39,093 nucleotides of DNA, from the NCBI GenBank assembly GCA_025459265.1, contig JALOQX010000021.1, positions 1 through 39,093 on the forward strand, in the 5' to 3' direction. This DNA is from Pirellulaceae bacterium. Lineage in GTDB: Bacteria > Planctomycetota > Planctomycetia > Pirellulales > Pirellulaceae. Position numbers and translations under genes: made by a program. A model generated the notes under the pieces. That model was given only the letters and a program-made list of their open reading frames with translations. It ran no database searches and was not told where the DNA came from. Shown one piece after another: positions 7,068 through 15,907 of this stretch (positions within the stretch are counted from its first letter, which is position 1; every line of letters starts with the position of its first letter).

Positions 7068-9307
7068 GGGCTATCTGCCGTGGCGGCCTTCTCGCTCCCC
7101 TCTCGTGGGGTGTTTTCCGTGCCAGGCAGTGCGACCGGGGGTGACTTGTAGCGGATCTGTCCCTGCCGCAGGTCTCGCTCCCACGTCGCGATCGATCGCC
7201 GCTGCATGCGGGGCTCCAGATCGGGCTGGTAGTTGTTGGTCTTGCCGGTGATCTGAAAGAGGTTCAGGTACGCCAGGACGCGCAGGTCCGTCGAGGAGCT
7301 GTTGAGACAGGTAACCAGCTGCTCGGCGCCTCCGTCGATCAGTTGCTCGGGGCTCAGGCCCCACAGCAACCGGTACAGTTCCGCCGCAGCCTCTCCGCGA
7401 AGCCGCTCGCAGGCGGCGCGCAACTTGGCTGCACTTGCCGGGCTGCGCGCCATTCCCGCGCGGGCCGATTCGACCAGGTCCTTCCAGTAATAGCGCGACT
7501 CGCGGCTGTTGAGTGCGGTCACGAACGGTTCAAACTCGTCAAACAACAGCAGGCTCCGCACCGCCAGGCTCCGCACTTCCACTTGTCGGTTGCCGACCTG
7601 GTCCTGCAATGCGGTCAAGAGCGGTCGCGCGGGGTCCAGCAGCGGCTCGAGCGCGCGCGAGGCGGTCTGGTGGATCAGTGGTTCATTGCGAGTGCTGAGC
7701 CAGTCGGGCAGTGGGTCCAAGGGCTGCAAGACCGCGGTGGCCGCATCGACGAGCGTCGCGATCTGGCCGGGTTCGAGTGCCAGCGGGGTCGCGGCGTACT
7801 GCTCAGTCCAGCTCACGCGTCCGGCGGCACTGAACAACTCGGCCACCAGGCTCGCCGGCTGTGATTCCGGATCGGCGCCCGGTGGCAGGTACGACCGGAC
7901 CTCCAGCGCCAGGGTGCTGTCCAGATCATCGAAGGACGCCGCGGCCGCTCGCGCACCAAACTGGAGCCGCAGCTGCAACCGTGGTTTGCCGGTGGACATG
8001 GCCAGCAGCCGGCCCGCGTGCAGCTTCACGCCGGGCACGCCGTCGCTGTCGGCTTCCAGCAATTCCAGTTCGGCCGGACCGATCACCACAACCTGGACGC
8101 CGGACGAAAACAGGATCTGCGGTCGGTATGTGGGGAGAGCCACCAGGCGCTGGTCTGGAGCCAGCGGTTCGTGGGCCACCGCTCGCAGCCAGGTGCCCGT
8201 GGCGGCGTCGAGTCGCGCCAGCACGTGCTGGTCCGAGGTGTAGGTGGCCAAGGGCTCTGGCGTCTCGGCCGACGCGGCTTCGTCGGGTGCGGGGGGTAGC
8301 TTGGCGCGACTAAGCCGAGGGTCGGTCAGTGCGGTCACGTCGGCGGGAGTCTTACCGGGGGCCTCGGCGGCCATCGCCGGCGCGGCCTCGACCGGCGGCA
8401 GTGCCGGGACAACCGGCGCAGTGTCGTCGGCGGATGGCGCAGGCGCAGCGGCCGCCGCCGGGACCGCTGGATCGCTCGGCGGCGACGTTGGCGGCGGGGC
8501 AAGCCCCGCCGTCTGCGAGCCCGTCGCCGCGCGCGCCGGTGCTGCAGCGCCGTCGGCCGCAGCGGAGGAGCCCGCGGCAGCCGGGGAACTCGACGCGGTC
8601 CCGGCGCCCGGCGCTGTTGCCACCTGAGTCGGCGCGGCTGGCAGGAATCGTCCCAGCACGGGATGACGCGCATCAAGCGGCCCCAGCACCAGCAGCACGC
8701 CGAGCGCCAGTGCGAACGCGGCCACCAGCGTCGCGACCAGCGGCCACAGCCGCTGCGCCACCCGGTCGTGGCGCACAGGAACCGCGGATGCCGCCACGGC
8801 AATGGCCGGGACCGTCTGTTCGTCTTCGTAATCATGCTCGGGAGAAGGATGCGGCGGGCCCGCCAGGAACGCCGATCCGCGCCGCGCGGCCTCCTCCAGC
8901 GCTTCAGGCGACGCGTGCTCGGCGGCCTTCAACAGCGACCGCATACGCGTGCGCAATGCCGGATCCACGTCGGCCGGTTCGCCCAGCACCAGCGCCAAGA
9001 TCTGATGGCACGACGCGACCTCTGCCAGCTGCACGTCCGATTCCAGGCAGATCTTCTCGAAGTCCGGGACCTGATCCTGCGGCAGCGTGTTGTCCAGATA
9101 CTCCGCCACCGTGTTGGCATCCAGGCCCATGCCCTTCCCGGCCAGCTTCGGAGCGCCCAGCCGCAACTTGCGCGTCACACTGCGGATCCGGTGCACCAGC
9201 CCGCTGGCGAACTCGCTCTCCTCAATCTTCCGCTCCAGCTCGTGCGCATCCGTCGCGTCGAGAATGTCGTCCAGATAAGCCAGCAGCGTGCGGAGTGTCA
9301 GTCGCAT
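7064..9307 (-). CDS. Single-pass membrane protein of unknown function (possible planctomycete-specific)
   Basis: The 747-residue protein is not assigned to a family with confidence. Residues 1-185 are a charged helical cytoplasmic region with one Cys-His pair (ASCHQIL, about 98-104), reminiscent of anti-sigma-factor-like N-termini but without a clear zinc-finger motif. One hydrophobic helix follows at about 189-210. Residues 220-345 are a low-complexity Ala/Pro/Ser/Gly linker. A folded C-terminal region (about 350-747) contains beta-rich FecR-like sequence and, near 555-700, helical segments that look like HEAT-type repeats. The topology suggests a cytoplasmic sensor coupled to a periplasmic domain. 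The ATG at 9307 gives MRLTLRTLLAYLDDIL. It lies between the MBL hydrolase and raiA genes. Confidence 0.75.
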   Translation of the reverse strand: MRLTLRTLLAYLDDILDATDAHELERKIEESEFASGLVHRIRSVTRKLRLGAPKLAGKGMGLDANTVAEYLDNTLPQDQVPDFEKICLESDVQLAEVASCHQILALVLGEPADVDPALRTRMRSLLKAAEHASPEALEEAARRGSAFLAGPPHPSPEHDYEDEQTVPAIAVAASAVPVRHDRVAQRLWPLVATLVAAFALALGVLLVLGPLDARHPVLGRFLPAAPTQVATAPGAGTASSSPAAAGSSAAADGAAAPARAATGSQTAGLAPPPTSPPSDPAVPAAAAAPAPSADDTAPVVPALPPVEAAPAMAAEAPGKTPADVTALTDPRLSRAKLPPAPDEAASAETPEPLATYTSDQHVLARLDAATGTWLRAVAHEPLAPDQRLVALPTYRPQILFSSGVQVVVIGPAELELLEADSDGVPGVKLHAGRLLAMSTGKPRLQLRLQFGARAAAASFDDLDSTLALEVRSYLPPGADPESQPASLVAELFSAAGRVSWTEQYAATPLALEPGQIATLVDAATAVLQPLDPLPDWLSTRNEPLIHQTASRALEPLLDPARPLLTALQDQVGNRQVEVRSLAVRSLLLFDEFEPFVTALNSRESRYYWKDLVESARAGMARSPASAAKLRAACERLRGEAAAELYRLLWGLSPEQLIDGGAEQLVTCLNSSSTDLRVLAYLNLFQITGKTNNYQPDLEPRMQRRSIATWERDLRQGQIRYKSPPVALPGTENTPREGSEKAATADSP

Positions 9308-9365
9308 CGATGATTCCCCCTAGGGAATTAGTGCAGCCGGCGGTCTCCGGCCGTGCAAGCGACCA

Positions 9366-10121
9366 TCAAAAATCGATTTCCATCCGATCGCAGCCGAGAT
9401 AGGTGTGGGCGAAGATCTGGCGAGCCGCATCCAGGGGCAGGGCATCATCGGTCCCCGCCAGGGGGTTGATGTGCACCAGCAGCAAAAGCCCGACCTCCGC
9501 GGCACGGGCCACGCGCGCGACCGCCGACAAGCAGCTGTGGCCCGTGAGAGTCGCCCGCTCCTCCCACCCATCAGGAAAATAACACTCGTGCAGCAGCACG
9601 TCGACGCCTCGAATCCTCTCGATGTAGGACGCATCGTCGCGGGCCGTCGTGTCGGTGATGTACGCCAGCGACCGCTCGGGCCAGTCCAGTCGATAGCCGA
9701 GCGACCCGCCTGGGTGGTCGAGTGGAAAGTACGTCAGCTGGCCCTGGTCGGGAAGCGGGACCGGCCCGTGGAGCGGCTGCCAGTCGATCGGGGGTTGCGC
9801 GGGGAACAGCGACGTGTGGAACAGATGCTCGCGCAACGCCGCCAGCTTCTTGCCCTCGCCGTGCACGCGGACCGTCTCCACCTGACGCTCGAACAACACG
9901 TCAAAGAGAAACGTCAATCCGATCACATGGTCCAGATGCGTATGGGTGAGGAAGATATCCAGCGTCGGCGTCGCGAGATAATCGCGCACGCGGAACATGG
10001 CCGTACCGGCGTCGAGCACGACTCCGCACTCGGGCAGCATCATGCACGCCGTCTGTCGCGCGTCCGAAGGATGATACCCGGTGGTGCCCAGCAGCAGGAG
10101 CTTCATGGTGTGTCGTGCCAT
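9366..10121 (-). CDS. Metallo-beta-lactamase-fold hydrolase
   Basis: The ~251-residue cytoplasmic protein has the zinc-binding THTHLDH motif (His60, His62, Asp64, His65). It also has the later DHPGGSLGYRL, AYITDTT and GHSCLSAV elements expected of the fold, and a HINPL segment near the C-terminus. The pattern resembles RNase Z-like or phosphodiesterase-type MBL proteins rather than lactamases, and substrates cannot be inferred. Three nested starts are possible (GTG 10124, ATG 10121, ATG 10106); the last gives MKLLLLGTTGYHPSD, the most family-like N-terminus, while a GAGGTG lies just before the first two. It is 58 bases upstream of the 747-residue membrane-protein gene. Confidence 0.85.
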   Translation of the reverse strand: MARHTMKLLLLGTTGYHPSDARQTACMMLPECGVVLDAGTAMFRVRDYLATPTLDIFLTHTHLDHVIGLTFLFDVLFERQVETVRVHGEGKKLAALREHLFHTSLFPAQPPIDWQPLHGPVPLPDQGQLTYFPLDHPGGSLGYRLDWPERSLAYITDTTARDDASYIERIRGVDVLLHECYFPDGWEERATLTGHSCLSAVARVARAAEVGLLLLVHINPLAGTDDALPLDAARQIFAHTYLGCDRMEIDF

Positions 10122-10178
10122 CACCTCGGTCGCCGCGCGCCGCCCGGCGGACGGAGCGGGCCGAGTGCAATTATGGCA

Positions 10179-13100
10179 TCAGCGCCGCGGTCCGAGCAAC
10201 TGTTGCAGGCCGCGCTGGACGCCTTCCTCCAGCATTCGGTTGGCGGTCTGCCGCAGGACCTGTGTGGAGAGCTGTTCCAGCGCCTGCGCATCGAGCTGCG
10301 GCCGGTCAAACGTGCCGCTCACCGGGATCTGCAGCGTCGTGCCGCGAAGCACGGCCAACCGCGCATCGCGGGCCAGCCAGGCGTCCGGGATCGGCAGCTC
10401 CGCGACCAACGCCAGCGTCTGGTCCACTCCCACACTCCCGCGCGTCCGCACCAGCGTGTCGCCGATCTGGAACTCGCACCGATCGTGGTGCACCCGTCCG
10501 TCGACGAACTGGAACCGCGTCTGCTGTGCCGGCAGCGTCACCCAGGTGTCGGCCGGGCGCAACGCCTGCGACGGCAGGCGGCCCTGCACCAGCGCCCTGA
10601 TCCGCTCGGCCAGCTCCAGCAGTTGCATGGCCAGCGAACCGGGGCCGATCCGCGCCTCGTCCACCGCCACGATACCACGCACCTGCGCGGCCGAGGGTTG
10701 TACCAGCGGTACCGCAGTCTCTTCCAGCATCAGGCTGAACGTCCCCTCCGCCTGCGTTGCCTCGGCCACCAGCGGGGCCAGGTATTTGAGCCAGCTCTGG
10801 CACATCCCGGGCGTGATCCGGACATTGGTCAGCACGGGGCCGGCATCGAGCGTCAGCACGGACGGCGTCTGATTGAGCCGCACGCGCGGGACCAACCGCA
10901 GCATGCCGCCGCTCAGACTCGTCTCAATCGCGTCCGACTCAAGCGTGCCGGCCGCGAGCCGCGCCGATAACAACCCCGGTCCTACCGTGATCCCGTACAG
11001 GTTCGCCGACTGCCACCGCAGCCCGGCTTGCGCCAACAACTCCGTCGGAACCCGTCCCCGCGCTGCGGGCTCCGCGCCGGCTGGTGCGGCCGAAAACAGC
11101 GGGCCTCGTAGCGAAAACGGCTGCGTGTCCCGGCCGCTGACGCGCACCGCCGACTGGGGCCACGCCCGTTCGAGCAACCGGGCCAGGTCGTACGAGACCC
11201 GCCCCGTCACGTCGACGTCGCACTGGGACCAGGGGCGGGCAATCGCTCCCGCGGCCGAGATTCCCAATTGGTCCGCCGTCGTCACGTCGAACCGATCCAC
11301 CTGGATCGTGTCGCGCGCCGCCACATACTCCCCGGATCCGACCAACTTGAGACTGGGCTCACTCCACAGACTCGTCCAACCGGCCTGCGTCGCGACAGGA
11401 ATCACATTGCGCATCCCCGGTGCCGTCGTGCTGGTCCGCCGCGCCAGCTCCACACTCGTCAGGTCGATCGCCCACCGCGCCTGCGTGTTTCCCTCGTGCA
11501 ATACCAGCGAAACCTGCCCCTGTGCCATGCCGTTGGCACGCCAGTTCTGCGGGGCCGCGGCCAGACGCCACGCCGAGTGCAGGCGACCCAGGTCCGCACG
11601 AAACGACAGTTCCCCTGTCGCCCGCCCAGGCGACGCAGCCCCGTGCCACCCGGCATCGTTCACGCGCAGCGCCAGCCCTGAGGTCTGCACCAGCGCGTGC
11701 GTCACGTTCCACTGCCGCGCGAGCCGCTCCCAGCTGCCGTCCAACTCGACCTGGACCACCGGTTCATCAATATCGCCGAACGGACCCGACAACCGCACCG
11801 GTTCGCCGCGCAACAACAGCTTCTGTACGTCCCACCGCGCCGGCGCCAGCCGCACGGAACACTCCAATTGTCCCTGGCCCCTGGCCGCGACCGTCCCCAC
11901 GCCCAGCCACGGACCGAGGCGTGCGAGCCACGTGCCCCAGTCGCCCCGCACCAGGCAACCCCACGCCCAGGCCGGGTCAGGGCCCCACGGCGCGACCGGC
12001 TCAAGTAACTGCAACTCCAGGCGATCGGCCGGCGCCGAGGCAACCGTCACGCGCCCGCTGCGCAGCAATGCCAGCCCCTGCTGATTGGTTATCGCTTCGG
12101 CCGCGAGCGTCGCGTCGAGCCGCTTCTCCTGCCAGTTCACGCCGCTGGCCGTCGCCACGCGCAGGTTCTCCAGCACGCCACTGCCCTGCGCCGTGAACTG
12201 CTCCGGACCGCGTCGCGACCACTCGAGCCGGGCACTCGCCGTACCAGCCGCCTCGAGCCCGCCCAGATCAAACATGTCCTGCAGTTCGCCCGCCAGCTGC
12301 CGTACATCACAGGACAGATCGACCTGGCCCGATTCCGCGGTGCCCTCACCCCGCAGCCGGAGAAACGCCGATTGCCCGTCCAGCTGCCGGACGTGCCAGC
12401 CGGCGGCGGTCTGGGCCGCGTCGAGCGTGAGCCGCCACGGTGCGCTCCAGGACAGCCGACGACCTTGGTGAACCGCTGCCACGTCGGATGCCTCCACCCG
12501 CGCCAGGCATTGACGCTCGCCACCAGCCTGCCGGTTGGTCAACTGCACTTGCACCGTACCCGACTCGATCGTGGCGCCCTCGCGAATGTTGAGCGTGCGC
12601 GGCAGCGTCGCCGCCAGCCGGGCCAGGTCGACCTGACCTTCCACGTGCAAGTCCGCGGTCGCCGCGTGCGACAGCAGGTGTTGCCACCATCCGGTTCCCG
12701 CTTCCGCCGGCCACGCCACCCGACCATCCATCTTGAATCGCCCCAGGTCGCAGATCAGCTCGGTGCCCCGGAACTCCCCGCACGTGCCGCTCCAGGTACA
12801 GGAACCGGATAGTTGCACGGCTTGCAGTTGGAGCCGATCCGCGCCCAACCAGGACGGCGCGACCACCACCAGCGGACGAACATCCGCCTGCCGGATGTCG
12901 ACCGTCAACACGCCTGGACTGCCGCCGCCACGACAGGCGACGTCCGCCGTCAGCGCACCGTCAGCCTGCAGGTCGAGGTTCCATCGCGTCGCCGCCGCAC
13001 GCAGCAGTGCAAGCCCCACCGCGTGGGTCTGCACGGACAACGACCACTGAGTCGAACCGTCACCCGGGCTCTGCCACGTGGCACTCGCCGTGCAGTCGCC

Positions 13101-13706
13101 AGACTGCCCACCCGTCACGACGCGACAGCGTTCGAGACGCACCTCACCGGAACCGCTTCCCACGCCGGGTAACTCCACTGTGCCAAACACGGCCTCCACC
13201 CGCCCGTACCGCGCCGATTCGTCCCGAACGTCTAGCACTCCGTCCGTGATCCGCAGCCGGACTCGCGGCGGGTCCGCCGTGCTCGGCTGGCTCCACCACG
13301 CTGCGAGAATGTCCTCCCAGTTGCTACCGTCGTCCCGTACGACGACCGTCAACACCGGCTGTTCGATCCAGACAACGCCCAGGTCACGTGACTTCCACAG
13401 CAATGACAGCAGCGTCGCCTCGGTACGCAGCCTTCCCACCTCCGCTACCGCGTCGCCGTGCTCGTCCCGCACACTCAACCCGTCTACGACAACCGGGGAA
13501 AACCAACCCAACGCCGCCGGACCGGAAGTTACCTGGCCATCAATGCCAACAGTCATGCGGCTCAGGACCAGTGGCCAGCACCAGCGGCTGGCCACAACCG
13601 CCGGCAGCAGCCACAGACACACTGACAGCACGCCCAGGGCACCGAGGGCTACAATAAGACGACGCACCCAACGGTCATCACGCAGATGAAACAGTCTCAA
13701 CAACAT
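10179..13706 (-). CDS. AsmA/TamB-like (DUF748-type) envelope protein
   Basis: The 1175-residue protein (ATG at 13706, MLLRLFHLRDDRWVRRL) has one N-terminal transmembrane helix (about 15-38). A very long beta-rich region follows, with recurring short amphipathic strands and the N-terminal pattern typical of AsmA-family proteins (GPAALGWFSPVVVDGLSVRD, about 64-83). The C-terminal part ends in GTFDRPQLDAQAL and LQQLLGPRR-like helices, also common in AsmA/DUF748 proteins. This family is implicated in lipid transport or assembly between membranes of diderm bacteria; the role here is inference from fold. A longer frame to a TTG at 13790 exists but adds an Arg-rich non-membrane segment. It is divergent from rarA. 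Confidence 0.8.
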   Translation of the reverse strand: MLLRLFHLRDDRWVRRLIVALGALGVLSVCLWLLPAVVASRWCWPLVLSRMTVGIDGQVTSGPAALGWFSPVVVDGLSVRDEHGDAVAEVGRLRTEATLLSLLWKSRDLGVVWIEQPVLTVVVRDDGSNWEDILAAWWSQPSTADPPRVRLRITDGVLDVRDESARYGRVEAVFGTVELPGVGSGSGEVRLERCRVVTGGQSGDCTASATWQSPGDGSTQWSLSVQTHAVGLALLRAAATRWNLDLQADGALTADVACRGGGSPGVLTVDIRQADVRPLVVVAPSWLGADRLQLQAVQLSGSCTWSGTCGEFRGTELICDLGRFKMDGRVAWPAEAGTGWWQHLLSHAATADLHVEGQVDLARLAATLPRTLNIREGATIESGTVQVQLTNRQAGGERQCLARVEASDVAAVHQGRRLSWSAPWRLTLDAAQTAAGWHVRQLDGQSAFLRLRGEGTAESGQVDLSCDVRQLAGELQDMFDLGGLEAAGTASARLEWSRRGPEQFTAQGSGVLENLRVATASGVNWQEKRLDATLAAEAITNQQGLALLRSGRVTVASAPADRLELQLLEPVAPWGPDPAWAWGCLVRGDWGTWLARLGPWLGVGTVAARGQGQLECSVRLAPARWDVQKLLLRGEPVRLSGPFGDIDEPVVQVELDGSWERLARQWNVTHALVQTSGLALRVNDAGWHGAASPGRATGELSFRADLGRLHSAWRLAAAPQNWRANGMAQGQVSLVLHEGNTQARWAIDLTSVELARRTSTTAPGMRNVIPVATQAGWTSLWSEPSLKLVGSGEYVAARDTIQVDRFDVTTADQLGISAAGAIARPWSQCDVDVTGRVSYDLARLLERAWPQSAVRVSGRDTQPFSLRGPLFSAAPAGAEPAARGRVPTELLAQAGLRWQSANLYGITVGPGLLSARLAAGTLESDAIETSLSGGMLRLVPRVRLNQTPSVLTLDAGPVLTNVRITPGMCQSWLKYLAPLVAEATQAEGTFSLMLEETAVPLVQPSAAQVRGIVAVDEARIGPGSLAMQLLELAERIRALVQGRLPSQALRPADTWVTLPAQQTRFQFVDGRVHHDRCEFQIGDTLVRTRGSVGVDQTLALVAELPIPDAWLARDARLAVLRGTTLQIPVSGTFDRPQLDAQALEQLSTQVLRQTANRMLEEGVQRGLQQLLGPRR

Positions 13707-13979
13707 GACAGGCTCGCCAGCAAGAGTCCGCAGCAGGTCGCGGAAGGTCCGCCCGCGACCGGTCAGCCGCCTCACAACGACGCCGCACAAGCGTCACTGT
13801 CCGCGCTCGGCTTTCTACCGCGCAGCGTCGGACGACTGCCCACCCGGAACCGGGTGGCGGGATTGTACTGGAGCGAGCGCAGATGCACACAGAGCAACTG
13901 GGGGGACTGTGGGGGATGGGGAAAATGAGCAATGCTGAATCGCAGTGCCCGTCATCGCAGCGCGGGGAGGTTATACATC

Positions 13980-15329
13980 GTGGCGAAGTCTCTGTTTGAC
14001 GACGCGGAAGCCGAGGCGCTCCGCCAGGCGCAGCCGTTGGCGGCCCGGATGCGACCGCAATCGCTCGACGAATTCGTGGGTCAGCAGCAGTTCCTGGGTG
14101 AAGGCAAACTGCTCCGCCGGCTGCTGCAGGCGGACCGGTTGGGGTCCGTCATCTTCTACGGACCGCCTGGAACAGGCAAGACGACGCTGGCACGACTGCT
14201 GGCCACGGAGAGCCAGAGTCAGTTTCGGCAACTGAGCGCCGTGACCGAGGGAGTCAAGCAGCTGCGCGACGTACTGAGCGAGGCGCGGAACCGGCTGGCC
14301 GCCGGCGGTGGCAAGACCGTGCTTTTCATCGACGAGATCCACCGTTTCAATAAGGCGCAACAAGACGTCCTGCTCCCGGAGGTGGAGGAAGGCATTGTCA
14401 CGCTGGTGGGTGCCACGACGGCCAACCCGTTCTTCTCGGTGATCAGCGCGCTGGTCAGCCGCAGCCAGATCTTTCAGTTCGAGCCGTTGAGCGTCGCGGA
14501 CATCAAGACGCTGTTGTGGCGCGCCCTGCGCGATCCGGTCCGCGGACTGGGCCGCGAGCAAGTCGAGTTGCTGCCCGATGCCTTGGAGTTCCTGGCCGAA
14601 GTCTGTGACGGGGACGCGCGGCGCGCCCTTTCGACCCTTGAAATCGGTGTCCTGTCGACCGCCCAACGGCCGCTGAAATTCACGCGCGAACTGGCCGAAC
14701 AGTCCGTGCAGCGCAAAGCGGTCGTTTACGACGCCACGGGGGACGATCACTATGACGCGGCCAGTGCCCTGATCAAGAGCATTCGTGGCAGCGACCCTGA
14801 TGCGGGCATCTACTGGCTGGCCCGCATGCTCGAAGGGGGCGAAGACGTTCGCTTCCTCTGTCGGCGGCTGATCATTCTGGCCAGCGAGGATGTGGGCAAC
14901 GCCGATCCTCACGCCCTCCCGCTGGCCGTGTCCGCCATGCAGGCCTGTGAGTTCGTCGGGCTCCCGGAAGCACAGCTCATCCTGGCCCAAACCGTCACGT
15001 ACCTCGCCTGCGCACCCAAGTCGAATGCGGCCACCATGGCCATCGCCCAGGCGCGCCGCGATGTACGCGAGACGCGCTTGCTGCCCGTCCCCAGGCATCT
15101 GCGCGACGCCCACTATCGCGGTGCACAGCAGCTCGGGCATGGCTCCGGCTACGTCTATGCGCACGATGCCGACGGAGCGGTGGCCGCCCAGGACTACTTG
15201 GGTGTCGACCGCACGTACTACCAGCCAGTGCCCAGGGGATTCGAGGCCGAACTGGCCCAACGTCTTGAGCAGCTGCGCGCCCGCTTGAGCGCGAATCGTG
15301 AACGCGGCACGTCGGGAGACAGAGAGTAG
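13980..15329 (+). CDS. rarA: Replication-associated recombination protein A (RarA/MgsA/WRNIP1-family AAA+ ATPase)
   Basis: RarA acts at stalled replication forks. The chosen GTG start at 13980 has a strong GGAGG site 9 bases upstream and gives a 449-residue protein of normal length; an ATG at 13932 would add 16 unlike residues. The order is: N-terminal PLAARMRPQSLDEFVGQ (19-35), Walker A GPPGTGKTT (61-69), Walker B LFIDEIHRF (115-123), sensor I GATTANP (144-150), and a VSRSQIF arginine-finger region. The C-terminal tetramerisation region includes DDHYDAASALIKSIRGSDPD. The gene stands alone, divergent from the AsmA-like gene, and is followed directly by a REP-like element. Confidence 0.96.
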   Translation: MAKSLFDDAEAEALRQAQPLAARMRPQSLDEFVGQQQFLGEGKLLRRLLQADRLGSVIFYGPPGTGKTTLARLLATESQSQFRQLSAVTEGVKQLRDVLSEARNRLAAGGGKTVLFIDEIHRFNKAQQDVLLPEVEEGIVTLVGATTANPFFSVISALVSRSQIFQFEPLSVADIKTLLWRALRDPVRGLGREQVELLPDALEFLAEVCDGDARRALSTLEIGVLSTAQRPLKFTRELAEQSVQRKAVVYDATGDDHYDAASALIKSIRGSDPDAGIYWLARMLEGGEDVRFLCRRLIILASEDVGNADPHALPLAVSAMQACEFVGLPEAQLILAQTVTYLACAPKSNAATMAIAQARRDVRETRLLPVPRHLRDAHYRGAQQLGHGSGYVYAHDADGAVAAQDYLGVDRTYYQPVPRGFEAELAQRLEQLRARLSANRERGTSGDRE

Positions 15330-15374
15330 AGAGGAGGGCGAGGCGCAAGGGAGGGCGAGGCTCCTGCCGAGCCG
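15330..15374. repeat. REP-like palindromic element, family A
   Basis: A full copy lies at 15349-15374 (GGGAGGGCGAGGCTCCTGCC then GAGCCG), preceded by a degenerate partial copy (GAGGAGGGCGAGGCG, 15332-15346). It starts immediately after the rarA stop codon (15327-15329). Inner arms GGCTC and GAGCC can form a small hairpin. Confidence 0.85.
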
Positions 15375-15393
15375 TCGTTCGACCTTCTCATTT

Positions 15394-15429
15394 CCGGCCC
15401 GGCGACGCCTGCCGGCCCGGCGATGCCTG
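15394..15429. repeat. 18-bp direct repeat, two copies
   Basis: CCGGCCCGGCGACGCCTG (15394-15411) is followed directly by a copy with one C to T change (15412-15429). Its function is unknown. Confidence 0.85.
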
Positions 15430-15541
15430 CACACACCACCCGTCGACACGCAAAATTGTGCAGAATGTGCCGCAATTGCTCTGGCCGCTCGCGGGCCATT
15501 GCCTTATATTCCCGCTCGCGCTACTTTGGCATCGCGGAACG

Positions 15542-15799
15542 TCACAGGCCGAGAACCAGGGCCAGCAGGGCGGCCACGACGCCCAACACTCCCAAGGCGA
15601 TCCACCACACGGATTTGCCGGACCACACGCGGGTGTCGGGCATCACAAACATGCCGCAGGCCGGACACTGATCCGCGGCTTCGTAGATCTCCGCACCGCA
15701 ATGCGGACAGGCGATGGTAGCGGTGTCCTTGTCATCGAGCTCATCGTCGTCCGGATCGTCCAACCGATCAAAGGAATCATCCCCAGCTGCGGCAGGCAT
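15542..15799 (-). CDS. Small zinc-ribbon membrane protein
   Basis: The 85-residue protein has an acidic N-terminus (about 7-24), then a zinc ribbon formed by CPHCG (C31, C34) and CPACG (C45, C48). A C-terminal transmembrane helix follows (about 64-84, WWIALGVLGVVAALLALVLG). The zinc ribbon would be cytoplasmic if the helix ends outside. No specific function can be assigned; such tail-anchored zinc-ribbon proteins are frequent small genes in planctomycetes. The ATG at 15799 has a weak GAGG site upstream. It is divergent from the L,D-transpeptidase gene. Confidence 0.75.
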   Translation of the reverse strand: MPAAAGDDSFDRLDDPDDDELDDKDTATIACPHCGAEIYEAADQCPACGMFVMPDTRVWSGKSVWWIALGVLGVVAALLALVLGL

Positions 15800-15818
15800 G
15801 TGGGCAACCTCGTGACCT

Positions 15819-15847
15819 TGTCCTCGTGGATGAGGACAGTGTAGCAG
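15819..15847 (+). promoter_or_regulatory. Possible promoter with overlapping inverted repeat upstream of the L,D-transpeptidase gene
   Basis: TTGTCC (15819-15824) and TAGCAG (15842-15847) are separated by 17 bases. A perfect 6-bp inverted repeat, GTCCTC (15820-15825) and GAGGAC (15832-15837), overlaps the -35 box and spacer, as an operator would. The -10 box is a weak match. Confidence 0.25.
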
Positions 15848-15907
15848 CCGCTGCGGCCGCCTCCAGCCGCCGCGTGGCTGCTGGTGTTTTCGTCAAGGAG
15901 GGCGAAA

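Noticed and set aside
13971..15449. 492-residue open frame on the minus strand
   Set aside because: It is the shadow of rarA, whose motifs are complete on the + strand.
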